Shown piece by piece: positions 33,922 through 46,038 of a stretch of 64,000 bases of DNA. The position numbers and the translations under genes were made by a program. How positions within the stretch are numbered: the stretch's first letter is position 1; the number at the start of each line of letters is the position of its first letter. This DNA is from Membranipora membranacea (taxonomy: Eukaryota > Bryozoa > Gymnolaemata > Cheilostomatida > Membraniporidae). The notes below the pieces were generated by a model. That model was given only the letters and a program-made list of their open reading frames with translations. It was not told the DNA's origin and searched no databases. The DNA lies in NCBI GenBank assembly GCA_914767715.1, contig OU612070.1:27330025-27394024 (forward strand). Direction: 5' to 3'.

Positions 33922-35281
33922 TTAAGGTAATGTCAAAGACCGATCCGAATATCAACATATCATATACCGTTGGAAAGCTGCCGTGCTACTGAAAATGAAT
34001 ACCTGAACAAAAACTTGATTCGATGACGTTGTGTCATTAAAGGGAGGAAATGAGGCAGAAAACGCTGTTTTTGTCAAAGCAGATGGAGGAGTCAAATTAA
34101 TTGCAAGAAATTTCAAAACAGGTGGAATGTATATTAGTTCATAGTAAAATTTGATTTTCTTTGATATATGACTAGTCTAAACTGACTTTTTACGTCACGC
34201 CATACAACGCATTTTTTTTGGTGAAGCCGTGAAAATATGTGAAATTTCAATCATTAATTCAGAACAGCTCATAGGCTCGGAACAAAATTAATTATGATTT
34301 TCCCTTAGAGTACATTTCAAATGTCATACATATTGACTTTAAAAAAATTAGCTTGCATATTGCGAAAACAGTGGACTCTCGAATACACCTGATATTTTTC
34401 GGATTTTTTGCATAACGTCAAATGTGCTGTCCAAATGACCATTATTGTAGCCAAACAAAGTTTTTTTGAAAGTTCTCACATACGAAGCCGCTTTTATTAC
34501 CCGTGGTGCACGCAGGAAATGCCAACAGATTTTTTCACTGCATCTTCGTTTTTCTTGAATTTAACGCAAAAGAATGGCCAAAAACACCTCAAGAGTCCCA
34601 AAAAATAGCTGTTTTTTGGCATTCTTTTGCGTTAAATTCAAGAAAAATAAAGATGCAGGGAAAAAATCTTTTGGCATTTCCTGTGTCACCATGGCTAATG
34701 AAAGCGGCTTCGTGTGTGAGAAATTTCAAAAAAACTTTGTTTGGCCACAATAATGGTCATTTGGACAGCACATTTGATGTTATGCAAAAATTGCAAAAAT
34801 ATTAGCTGTATTCGAGAGTCTACTGTTTTCGCAATATGCGAGCTAATTTGTTGAAAGTTAATAGGTATGGCATTTGAAGTGTACTCTAAGGGAAAATCAT
34901 AATTAAATTTGTTTCGAGCCTATGATCCGTTCTGAATTAATGATTGAAATTTCACATATTTTCACGGCTTCACAAAAAAGAATGCATTGTATGGCGTGAC
35001 GTAAAAAGTCAGTTTAGACTAGTCATATATCAAAGAAAATCAGATTTTACGATGAACGCAATCTCTAAGTATGCATTCAATCTGGTTTGAAATTTCTCTC
35101 ATTTAATTTGACTCCCCCATCTGCTTTGACAAAAGCAGCGTTTTCTGCCTCATTTCCTCCGTAAAATGACACAACGTCATTGAATCAAGTTTTTGTTCAG
35201 GTATTCAATTTCAGTAGCTCGGCAGCTTTCCAACGGTATATGATATGTTGATATTCGGATCGGTCTTTGACATTACCTTAA
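33922..35281. mobile_element. Giant palindromic TTAA element (fold-back, piggyBac-like ends)
   Basis: GGTAATGTCAAAGACCGATC at 33926 is inverted at the right end, terminating at 35277. Both sides are flanked by TTAA (33922-33925 and 35278-35281), the target of piggyBac-type transposases. The two arms are inverted copies through almost the whole 1.35 kb. They meet at about 34575-34615, where the arms read GAATGGCCAAAAA and TTTTTTGGCATTC around a short loop. No protein is encoded. A partial single-arm copy lies at 18335-18720. Confidence 0.88.
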
Positions 35282-35892
35282 GATACCTATTTGGAATTAT
35301 TTTGCAAAAAAAATTTAGCCGCATATTTCATGACACCCTCCTTCCTGACACTGAATTTCATTGTGATTGATCAGGTTTTTATGTTTTAATATATTATTAT
35401 TTAACTTGAATTGTATTAAAAATTAAGATTGTTGGATATTTTTCTTTTTCTCTGCATATAGGGCAAATTTTCGGATTACCGAATAAGTAGATCAATTGTA
35501 GTTAGCCGAAACCGCGGAGATTTTAGAGCAGAAGGTCTCTTCTGCTTCCTTTATGGCTTATGTAAAACTTTGCAAAAGTAAGGTCTCATCTGTAAATAAT
35601 CAAGGGAGATTACTCCGAAAAACACAACCCCCCATTAGCGTTGACCCGAGCTGAACTGACCAGTAGTTAAAGAGGAGTGACGGTGTACCAAAACAGCAAT
35701 GTGACCAGAAACACATTCTAATAACTTTAAAAGAAAAGTTTGAGAACTTGCTGAACAGGGAAATAATATAAATGTTATGGATGACATTGATATAATATAT
35801 CATGGACATAGACATGTCTATGTAACATACCTTCAAAGGCCAAGTCACGATAGAGAGCCTCTCCACAGTAACCAGTGCTATAAACCGAATCT

Positions 35893-36165
35893 GCCCCATT
35901 TTCCCAATGTCATTTTCCCACCAAGCCATTTTTCCACTCTGCCGTTTTCTCACTCTGCCATTTTCCCACATGGACATTTTTCCACCGAACCATTATCCCA
36001 CCTGTTTGATTTCCCACTGTGCCATTTTCCCACCAAGCCGTTTTCCCACCAAACAATTTTCCCAACAGGACAATTTCCCACCAAACAATTTTCCCAACAG
36101 GACAATTTACCACAGTGCTGTTTTCCCACCACAAAAATTTTTCACCGCACATTTTACCCTTTGTA
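35893..36165 (+). repeat. 17-bp degenerate minisatellite, left block
   Basis: Repeats of about 17 bases built on TTTTCCCACCAAGCCA with many variants. The open frames here are repeat artefacts. The block is the inverse complement of the block at 37940-38235. Confidence 0.9.
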
Positions 36166-37934
36166 GCCTTTTTTCAGGCCAAGTCGTTCACATTTCACAA
36201 ATAAGTGAACAATGTTCACATCCAGCCAACACTGGAGAAAGTAGCTTTGAAAATGAAGATTTGAGTTGATTTTATTAGTAGCGGGTTGATTTTGATTTGA
36301 GTTTTTTATTGCACAAATGGTTGATTTTATCAAAATTGCCTCCTTGTTATAAACTAATCTTTCGACAAAACAAATTAATCGTGCCTTTGCCAATTCTTAA
36401 AAGTATTGAGCTATTTAATCATCGACCGGGCTGAATCATATCAACGGTTATTGGCCATATCACTCTACAAAATCGGTAAAGATCAATCAACCACCAAACA
36501 ATGTAAAGAAAATTCTCACTCTATGTATATTTACAAAAAATCACTACAACTTTTAACTCTTTACCAATTCAGATACGCTCAGCAACCAAACTTACTCATT
36601 TTAAACAACAACTATCACAGCACTTTATATCCTATTAATTCTTGTTACTTGAGTATTTTTTCTTTTTCTCTCCGCTTAAGTTTTTTTCTTTTTGTTCTGT
36701 CACTGCATGAAAAACATTCCTTAAGATGATGTAGAATGACAATAAAAGTATAATATTTACACACACGATTCTTTCTGAGATGACAATGAATCGTATTCAA
36801 GTTACAACAGTTATTTGTTTTGACCAGTGACCCTTCCTGCTTTTACAATATTAACAGTTTGAAAGATTAGAATTGTTTCCACTTGAAAAAAGAAGGGACA
36901 ACTACCTGCAATATTAAATGCGATTGGTGAACACCAATAAGCATGAACATATATGATTGCATTGAAGAATTTGAGCTGTTAAATAAGGGTGGCCATTTAA
37001 AGCAGACAAGGCATAGATGATACTTGGTTAATTATACTTGTAAAACCAAAGACTGAGCTTTGTAAGCATATCTATACACAGCTTGTTGTGGTGCAATCTG
37101 GTTGTATGCACTGTCTACATTATATTCTGATCAATTGAAATATTGTTAAGATTATGGTATTAGAACATGCTGTAACACGTACTATTTATTTGTTCCATGT
37201 TGAAGGTTTTAAATCAGTGAAATTCCTATTGAAAACGGAGATATAATATAAAAATGTGACTAACAAAGTTATGGATTGAGTAAAAACATAAAAAAAATGT
37301 ATATTAAACAGTCAACCTGTGCCCCTTCTTTCCAAGTTCAAAGGGATTTAAGGCAAGTATAAATACCAAAAATGTAATAATATTCAAAACATTTCAATGT
37401 TTAGCCATCCATGTAAACCCTCCTTGGAGGGATTCTAGTATTGTATATCGAAACCGTCTGGAAACTGAAACCTGTCACTGCTTGACAAGGCTAGTGTCGC
37501 TCAACTTATGGTATTTCCTGTTTTATTTTTGTAGGTTGACAAACTTGACGAATACAAAGCTTAAAAATTAGGTAACTGACAAAATTCCAATTGCATTTGC
37601 ATTTGCAAGATTCTGTGTGCATCTTCTACTTACAAACACGAGCCCCCAAAAATCTGACAACCGTTCCCACAACTATGCGTTATTACAAGGAATCGTACAA
37701 GAGCAAAGTTGTGAAAAATCATGAGTAAACTGTTCAAGTCATTTTCATAACCTCGATCAGCATTTTTAACACCAACGGTGATAGACTTTAGGATTCTAGA
37801 ACAAAAAAGGAACGAAAAAACTTTTATGACGAGACTCTAACACTACTTTCAATTAACATTTTTAATGCCTGAAAAAGAGTAGAAGGAAAAGGAACAAAAA
37901 ATTAAAAAGAAGCTACCAGCAATCATTTGAAAAA
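36166..37934. other. Interior between inverted minisatellites
   Basis: AT-rich, no recognised gene. A 107-codon frame at 36406-36729 has no family resemblance. Confidence 0.4.
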
Positions 37935-38240
37935 AACCATAGTGGGAAAATGGCAAGTGGAAAAATGGATTGGTGGGAAATCGTCCAGGTGGAAAAATGG
38001 ATTAGTGAGAAAACATCCAGGTGGGAAAACAGCTTGGTGAGAAAAGATCATGGTGGGAAAAGAGATTGGTGGGAAAATATCCCCTTGAGAAAATGGATTA
38101 GTGAGAAATCGTCCTAGTGGGAAAACGGATATGTGGGGAAATGTTGTGGTGGGAAAATGGCTCGGTGGGAATATGGCTTGGTGGGATAAAGGGAGGTGAG
38201 AAAATGGCTTGGTGGGAAAATGACATTGGAAAAATGTCCG
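37935..38240 (-). repeat. 17-bp degenerate minisatellite, right block (inverted)
   Basis: GTGGGAAAATGG(C/A)TTGG units are the reverse complement of the left block. The outermost units also match: TTTTCCCAATGTCATTTTCC on the left and TTTTTCCAATGTCATTTTCC when the right is inverted. The two blocks may therefore be subterminal repeats of one element of about 2.35 kb (35893-38240). Confidence 0.85.
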
Positions 38241-38484
38241 GATACCCTATAAACCATGTGGAGCTTGTCAGCACCGCAGCGATAATAATATCAGCAATCC
38301 CACATGATATATCAGTCCACGGCACCTGTAACGGAATTTAATTAATTTTACTACACAATATTTCTGTAAATTATAAGCCCCATCACCATTCACCATTCCC
38401 TTTCTACCATCTGAAAGAGCACAGCGTATGAAAGTGATCACTATATTGATGTCAGCCTGTGAGCTAGAATCAAGTTACAGATAC

Positions 38485-38786
38485 TGATGGATGGATGGAT
38501 GGATGGATGGTTGGATGGATGGATGGATGGATGGATGGATGGATGGCTGGATGGATGGATGGATGGATGGATGGATGGATGGATGGATGGATGGATGGAT
38601 GGATGGATGGATGGATGGATGGATGGATGGATGGATGGATGGATGGATGGATGGATGGATGGATGGATGGATGGATGGATGGATGGATGGATGGATGGAT
38701 GGATGGATGGATGGATGGATGGATGGATGGATGGATGATTGGACGGACGGACGGATGAACGGACGGACAGACGGATGGATGGATGT
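38485..38786 (+). repeat. Long (ATGG)n tetranucleotide array
   Basis: About 63 units with single variants GGTTGG and GGCTGG near the start, followed by a short GACGGACGGA variant tract. The array is open in several frames (Met-Asp-Gly-Trp, or Ile-His-Pro-Ser on the minus strand) only because the unit contains no stop. Confidence 0.97.
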
Positions 38787-38790
38787 GTCT

Positions 38791-40379
38791 TGGTGCTGTG
38801 CTAAAATATTGACTCACTATACACTATGACAACTAAGCCAAAATATAATCATTCGATTAGTGATGAGCCAAACAATGCGTATCACCAAGTTTACCCAGAA
38901 GGTAGCAATGTAAAAATCAGTCAGAAACAGGGAAATGGTAGCCGATTCTGTCAAATTTGTTACATTGTGACCATTGTGGCTAATGTTTTCCATGTCTCTC
39001 ACCTATCCGATTGTTGATGGTTGGGTTATAAAAGGAGTGCTGAGAGTGAATTTGTTCTCTTCATCAGGTAATTGTTTTGTGAGATATAGAAAAGCACCTG
39101 TAAATAAAAAATACCTCTGTGGTACAAATGAGTGCTATATATATATTGAATCCAAACAGATAATGCTCCAGAAGCGCTTGCCCCTGGCAATTTTTAGCAC
39201 TCCTCACAGAAGTCTTTTACTGACTATGGACCTTTGCGTGACCCTAGCTGTGTCCATATAACTATGTATGTAAATTTATACAGATAATTTAACATGGAAC
39301 GTTTTTTTTATGCATGGTATTGCTAATATACAAAACAACTTGCTTTATAAGATAATTAAAATGCAGCTTATATCTCCTGGGATCGCATTCTTTGGGAACA
39401 CAACTAGACTCTATGGAAGATAAGTTCAGTGATTTATATCAATTTGTTGTGTCACAAGTCATAAAAAGGAAAACCAAATTTTTAAAATCTCAAAGTGTTG
39501 ATTGACAACGAGGTACAACGAGCCATGAAAGAAAGAAAGAAAAGCTCTCAAATCAGAGAAAATATGGAATCTGTACATTGACCATTCAATAGATATATCT
39601 AAGGTGGCAACAATAGACCAATCGGATGCTCTTAATGTAAAGAACTCAATCCGAAAATCTCAGGATATAGTAATCCCTCTGCATTCCTTCAACACCTAAT
39701 TTGCTACAGCGATGTATTTCCGCACTCCCAGTTTTCAATACCTGATCAAACAACCAAACGCTATAGGGTTCTAACTAATTTGCAGCTGTTGGGGCAGAAC
39801 GTCCTAACTACCTCAAGTTAAATAAACTCCACTGAGTTTGTATAGATTCAAATTATCCATTTATTGCTTAAAAGAGTTCATCTGTAATTATAATATATAT
39901 TACATTATATGAGTTCACAATATTGAGTCGAAAGAACGAACGAACCTTCCTTCTTTAAGTATAATGCTGCCAATGTATCTCTTACCCCTTTCCCCGCTGG
40001 CGGCTCAATTTGTACTAAAAATCCCTGTTACTTTTCTCAAGGCACTCTACAAGCATCATGTCATAACCAAAACCACGTCATCCCAGCGCCATCACATTAT
40101 ATATCACCACATATTTATGTTATAATCACTTCTCAAAACTTACTAAGCATTACCCACTACCAGCATCATGTCATAACCAAAACCAAAACCAAGTCATCCC
40201 AGGGTCATCATGATGTATTATAATCACTTTTCAAAACTTTCTTATCAATATCTACCACCAGTGAAAGCTAAATCTATTGTTACTACACTCAGTCCCACAT
40301 CCTTGAGGCACCCTCATTATATGAGACTTAACAAATCAGATTGTTCCAACAAAGACCGACCTCAGTAAGGTCAGAACAT
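38791..40379. other. No gene recognised
   Basis: AT-rich; short open frames only. There is no match to any family I know. Confidence 0.5.
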
Positions 40380-41338
40380 ATCTCAATCGTACTTTGTAAA
40401 CATGGGATGTGGACGAGACCCCCTACGGCCTACACCTTACACCTTGGTGTCTTCAAAAGGGCCTCAGCGTTAACCCTGATAAAGCTGAGCTCCTTCTAGT
40501 GACATGAAAAAGAAACTAAAAAATGCTACTAATATCAATCTTTGGGAAGCAAATCCAACATAAATCATCAGACAAATACCTTGGCGTGCACCTTGACCAA
40601 AGATTGACCTGGTCTTACCATGTTACATCCAAAATTGACAAAGCCTTGAAAACACTATGGTTTTGAAGGCAGGCAATCGGAATGAGATGGGGCCTTGGAC
40701 CCACCCAACTGTTATGGATCTTGCAAAGCATTATCCACCCGTTATTCCTTCACAGCATCATTGTATGTCTGCAACAGGAGCCTTTCGAACTACCCCCACC
40801 TTGGCCTTAGAGACCATCCTAAACATCCCTCATCTCGAGATTAAGGCCCAGCAGTTTCCCATTAACAGTGGCTTGAGGAAAAAGTCGACACTAACAAGTA
40901 TGATATATGCTCCTACACTGATGGGTCTTTCAATTAACTGGGGGTTGGAGTGGGCATATTCATCAAGGTAAAGGATGAAGACGCTGATCTCCAAAATGCA
41001 AACTGAAATGTTTCCATTCCACTATCTGATACATCAACTGTTTTTAAATCTGAAATGCTTGCAATAGCCACTGCTGCTGCTACTGCTATGCAATTGCAAT
41101 ATGATTGTAAAAAGCTTACCGTTATATTTGATCCAGCAATAAGAACCAAGACCATACTAGACTGTATGAAAAGTATAAATCAACTGGCCCAAACTTACCA
41201 TCAAGACCTCTTATGGGTGCTTGGACACACAGGTATCAAAGGTAATGAGCAGGCTGATGAACTCGTTAACATTGGTGCGGCGCTTGACACTGTTACATAT
41301 AAATCAGGTTACTTCTCCAAGGATACGACCTCTGGCTG
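40380..41338 (+). mobile_element. Decayed non-LTR retrotransposon with RNase H
   Basis: Broken plus-strand frames give, in order: GLSVNPDKAELLLVT; KYLGVHLDQRLTWSYHV; KIDKALKTLWF; and an RNase H end with AIATAAATAMQL, DLLWVLGHTGIKGNEQADEL and a final NIGAAL. The last motif (GHxGIxGNExAD) is the conserved C-terminal RNase H signature of Jockey/I-type LINEs. Several stops and shifts are present, and the copy is 5'-truncated. Confidence 0.88.
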
Positions 41339-42170
41339 ATGTGAAAACAGCGTACTTCAAATAATCCATAAACTCAGGAGTGTATGCCCGAGCTGATTCT
41401 AGCTAATCATAGCTGATCCCACTTTACATGGTTATAAAATCTGATGAATTCTAGTGTGATTGATGAATATTTATGACGGAATTAGATGAATCATGGTAAC
41501 AGTGAGAAAAGGGACGAATGTGACTGAATAATATAAAAATGCGCTGGGAGTCGAAGGCATGTCAGTTGTTTTTGGAGTAAGACGGTGATAATACTGCTTT
41601 GAGGAGCGTCTTTATTTTTCTGGATACAAGTTTGGATAAATAAAGAACATGGTAGATACATAAGTTATCACACTGATGGATTTCTTCTCCCCTGACCTCG
41701 TAAACAGAATCTGGATATTGTACGCATACTGTACAACAGCATGGGTCCTGACCCTGTCTCTCCAATCCCTTTAGGTCACATAAAAACCTAAACAAAGCAA
41801 TGGATGCAGGAACAGGTGCATTCAGATGGCTCCAAACCCAAAAATTTAAAGGCACCACCAAATTTTTGATCACCCTAGATATGAAGAGCCTTTTAAACTT
41901 ACCGAATCTATGCAAGAGGCAGTAAATTGCAATTTTGATATTTTTGTCTAGTGATGTCTGATTATGGAAATTCAAATTTCACAAAGCATGACCATTTTAT
42001 TTTATTGTGGTATGATTTTCAAGTTGTGACTGTAGGCCTACAACAGTACAACTAGATAGTAGATCATGGTGCCTCACACCCTTTATTTGAAAACAAATAC
42101 CCCGTAAGTATTAAACAACTATCATTAGTTATACAAAGTTCTGGATTCAGTTGATTGTACACCTTGTCTC
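41339..42170. other. No gene recognised
   Basis: Contains the possible 3' tail of the LINE and, near 42082-42087, a minus-strand AATAAA that could serve the cysteine-rich copy D. Confidence 0.45.
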
Positions 42171-43281
42171 TTATACTTGTATAACTTGACGTATTGAGTT
42201 GATAGTATTCTGTACACCAGTTCCATCTGCTCCATTGTACCAGCTGTTTCCTAGTAATGGTAAAAGATAAGATGAACTTGGATTAAAGCTACATGAAGTA
42301 AGATCATTACTCTGATCGATATGAAGAATGAGAATTACAAGACAGGACAGACAGGAAAGTTATCGCCAGCAGGCACCGGGTGTCTTATGACCTGCAATGA
42401 ATGTCATTAGATGAAAGTTGGGTAGATTGGTGGCAAATCAATAGTAGACATTGCGGATATGGCTCTCTCAATCAATCATATGTAACAGTGTAGTAGATAT
42501 CAGCCAAAAAAGATTGTCTCATGTAATTACAAATGCTGACAAGTATAATATATCAACTCTCCTCTCTGGCTGTCTGAATAAAGCGATACATACTTGTACA
42601 GATTCCCATGATTTGTATCCATCCGCTGCAGCAGCCGATAGACTCTTCTGATACAAACTTTATACACTTGCTGTTGTGGTAGGTTCCCTCACAATCAGGA
42701 GTTATAAGAGTACATCCCAGTGTATGATAACACCTCTGAAGTGTCGGACCTGGACCAATAAAGTCATAGGACTGCTGGTAGCAGCCTCCAAAGTTGGTCC
42801 TAGTGCACCCTGGGTTTGGAGTAGGACAGCGTCTGAAAATTTGGTTAGCTGTGAATTAGTGCTATTTGAGATATTAATTGTGCGCGCGGAGTACCTCCAA
42901 TTTATACGAAGTTGAGCATGCCTCTTATATCATTGTCAGGTGGGAATGGGATGTGATTGACTCCTGCATAGTACGTTGTTGAGTTGTATGAAATATTGGT
43001 TACATATTTGACACACGATGCCACATTCCATTGAAGTTTAGCATTCCTTTGAAAGTAGTTATCAGTACTTACCCTCCCTCTCCCCTCTCGATACCTAACC
43101 AGGTGTATAAGAACACTCTGAGTTGTGTGTGATCATCAAGTCTAGAAGCATCATATCCCAGGGACTTCAGTCTCGCTATTTGATCAGATACATGCAGGCT
43201 TAAATTTGGTTTCTCAGCCAAAACATTCAAATTTGCAGCCAGAATCAGGGTCATACAGACCGAGAAGGCGAAAGACCACAT
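42171..43281 (-). CDS. Secreted ten-cysteine protein, copy D
   Basis: Exons 43073-43281, 42594-42832 and 42171-42250 join to 528 bases, 175 residues plus stop. The ATG at 43279-43281 starts a signal peptide (MWSFAFSVCMTLILAANLNV), then the family linker SDQIARLKSLGYDASRLDD ending GIERGEGG. The cysteine domain runs from RCPTPNPGC through GGCYQQSYDFIGPGP to ESIGCCSGWIQIMGIC, with all ten cysteines. The tail is NSWYNGADGTGVQNTINSI, matching broken copy B. The shared upstream block lies 77 bases above the ATG, and a further block of about 65 bases at 44316-44382 is shared with copy B (9771-9836). It is 31 kb from the other copies. Function unknown; predicted secreted. Confidence 0.8.
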
Positions 43282-43352
43282 AGTGATAACTTGATAGATA
43301 ATGATATAACTAATGCTGCAAGAAATGTGAATTTAATCCGATTAGTTATTGA

Positions 43353-43378
43353 CTTCACCATATGGAGTCTCACACCCT
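43353..43378 (-). promoter_or_regulatory. Shared upstream block with CCATATGG (copy D)
   Basis: TCACCATATGGAGTCTCACA with CCATATGG at 43358-43365, 77 bases above the copy D ATG. The spacing equals that of copy B. Confidence 0.5.
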
Positions 43379-43529
43379 GCAACTGCTTCTAACTAGAGCA
43401 AGTTATCAATTTCCACAGCACATGGGCAGGAATAAAACTTGTCTGTATTTGAGAGCACCCAAATATTTCTTTGTATAAATGAATAAAAGCTAATCTCAGC
43501 TAATTGGGAAAATAATTTGCATATTGGCC

Positions 43530-43914
43530 TTAAAGGGCAACCAAGGTTTCAAACAACTTTTCATTGATATCCATTGATTAATAGCAGATTGCACCTTCTG
43601 CATGGGGAAAAAGACAAAATATAATTCGGATGATTATTCAGCCAGAATTCTTGTGAAACATTTCTTCCATCAGGTACTCAAACTCAGCTAAAAGAAAATA
43701 CCACATAGCAGTTTCCTGTTCCTGTTATTATTTAGCCTGTGCTCTATAATTATTACAGCAAAGTCTTGGAACCTTCCCTTAACTGAAGTGTTACCCAGCT
43801 TAGAGTCAGCAACTACTTTGAGTTTTGCATCGCGTAATGCACAAAGCTGATTCTGCCCAGCACATTATTTGCTACCCATTAATGCATTGCTGCGAAACCT
43901 TGGTTGCCCTTTAA
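43530..43914. mobile_element. 377-bp MITE with TTAA target sites
   Basis: AGGGCAACCAAGGTTTC at 43534 is inverted as GAAACCTTGGTTGCCCT ending at 43910. Both ends are flanked by TTAA (43530-43533, 43911-43914). There is no coding capacity. It belongs to a different family from the 33.9-35.3 kb element but uses the same target. Confidence 0.9.
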
Positions 43915-45102
43915 GTGAACAGGAAAATATAAACCGAAAGGAGTTGGAGGCCGAAGCGACCCACGTAGAAATTGGACTTGACCCTGCAACGGTAGTAATA
44001 TGCAAGCGCTATCTCATCAACCGTTGTCATTAGACCTAGCTGGCATGTTTGGTGATAGGGACCTCGTGGAAGGAAAAAAAATATTATGATTCCTATGAGC
44101 GAGTCAAATCAAATTATTTATTTTATTCACCACTCTGAGCTTGTACTCTCACCCTATATGACATAGCTAACTTGCATAAAAGAGGAGAACAAAAGCGTGA
44201 ACACATCATTTTCTCATGTACGTTGAAATAACAAAGTATAACAAAACTACCAGACCAGTTGAAACAAACTTGTACTACTTCCCAGTAGTTACGAACTTCA
44301 GTCTCAGAGATGCATGATCTACAGAGTTGTCTGCACATTGAATTATGTAAGACGACTCTAGCTCTTTAAATGAATTTTCTTAGCTAAGGTTGGCTCATGG
44401 AGGGTGGGTCACCCTTTATGGTTGGCTTATAATGCAAATTTCTAGCTGTGTTCGATCTTCATTATCATTCCACAATAATTCAACCCCTTACCAATAATTT
44501 CCCATGTTAAAGCCCGACTACAGTGTTTGGTTGGCCAACGAGATAATCATAAAATTTTTTTTCTATAAGTGATGATAATGACTTGATCACATCCAGTGCA
44601 AGGAGTCAACAACTGTTTGGCCATTTTTTTGGCAAATTGTTTTATGCTCTCACAACTAACTCCACAGTGTATATTCATGGCCATTCGTTAATGCAGTATT
44701 GTGTTGTTTTGTCAAAAGCTGTTGAGCTGTGTTCTTTTGTTGACTAATCAAACTGCTGCCAATAGTCAAAAACAATGAAACCTAGTACATAGTTAGATCT
44801 ATTCAGAAAATTTATAAGAGAAAATTAAGGGCTGACACTGACTGTTACATATGATTGCTTCTGTTGACGTTTTCTTCAACCGCTGCCTGAAAGTCATCAT
44901 CACAAGGTCACTTACAGTTAAAGCTGCATACGGAATGTCAATACAAACCAATGATTAACTTCACATATAGTTGCTGCTTTAATTCTCTTTTAAAATCTTG
45001 ATAAACTTGATCAGTCTGTCTGTCTGTCAACTATTGTGATTGGTCCAGCAACTTCTCATAGAAATCAGCGACATCAACAGCTACAAGTTATCGCCATCGG
45101 TC
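43915..45102. other. Intergenic; relic shared with copy B
   Basis: Holds the block (44316-44382) similar to 9771-9836, including CTACAGAGTTGTCTGCACA, and presumably the promoter of the tetraspan gene. No exon recognised. Confidence 0.45.
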
Positions 45103-46006
45103 ATGGATAGCACAAGGACTGCAGACGTCACCCAGTCTCAGCATGGAGCACATCATACAGCTGCTGTTGGGCCAGCACCAGGACCTCCTCAAACCTACAG
45201 TATTATGATGAGTTCAGGATTTGAGGCTAAGATAGATGGCGTAAAGTACTCAAAACAGAATTTAGCCCCTGTCAAATGGTAAGCACTAAGCAGGTAGACA
45301 AACGGTTCAGCGTAGTCTGAGCACCCAGACTCTTGTCCTCACTGCCCGACGAGTCTGAGGTTCTGTGATGCATGTTAGTCTGATGAAGGAATTTATCTAG
45401 TTGGATATGCATAAGAGGAAACCTATTAATATTGACGTATAACATACATCTAAGCATTATATTATTTTAGTAAATATACCCGGCTCAGTCATATCCAACC
45501 AACTTGCCTAGCACAAGATACATTTGTGAAAGATTGATTGTTGTCACAAAACAATGTGCCGTATTATTATTTTCTTCAGTTCTCTACATCCCTGATATTT
45601 CTTACCATGTTAGTTCAGTATTTCCCAGAAGCTCTAAATTTCACATGCCTCGACATGGCCTATTGATAGAGCTCTCATTTAACTAATTGATAAAACTTTC
45701 AATAATCTTGATACCAGATTAAATACAAAGCATTCATCATATATAATTCAATTTGATGTTTTAGGTTGTTAAGATTCCAACTGGCTATTGCTGGGGCTAT
45801 AACTGTACTACACATTATAACGACAGCAATGGATGACCATTTCATACACAAAAGGGCGCAGTTTGATGACACAAGCAGATTCACCGAGTTTTTCAATAAC
45901 TCTTATATGGTTGATCACGCAGCCACTGGGATATGGGTTGGCTTACTGGTTGGTATGACAATTGTATATGTACCATATTTTGGTCACCTAGTGTTTCATA
46001 CACTTT

Positions 46007-46038
<32 letters not shown>

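Noticed and set aside
35777-36269. Open frames of about 120 codons on both strands with PTKPFSH-like repeats
   Set aside because: They follow the 17-base minisatellite; no other coding signal.
36406-36729. 107-codon plus-strand frame
   Set aside because: Low-complexity AT-rich composition and no recognised motif.
38470-38829. Long open frames of repeated Met-Asp-Gly-Trp or Ile-His-Pro-Ser
   Set aside because: They are translations of the (ATGG)n array, open in several frames because the unit has no stop codon.
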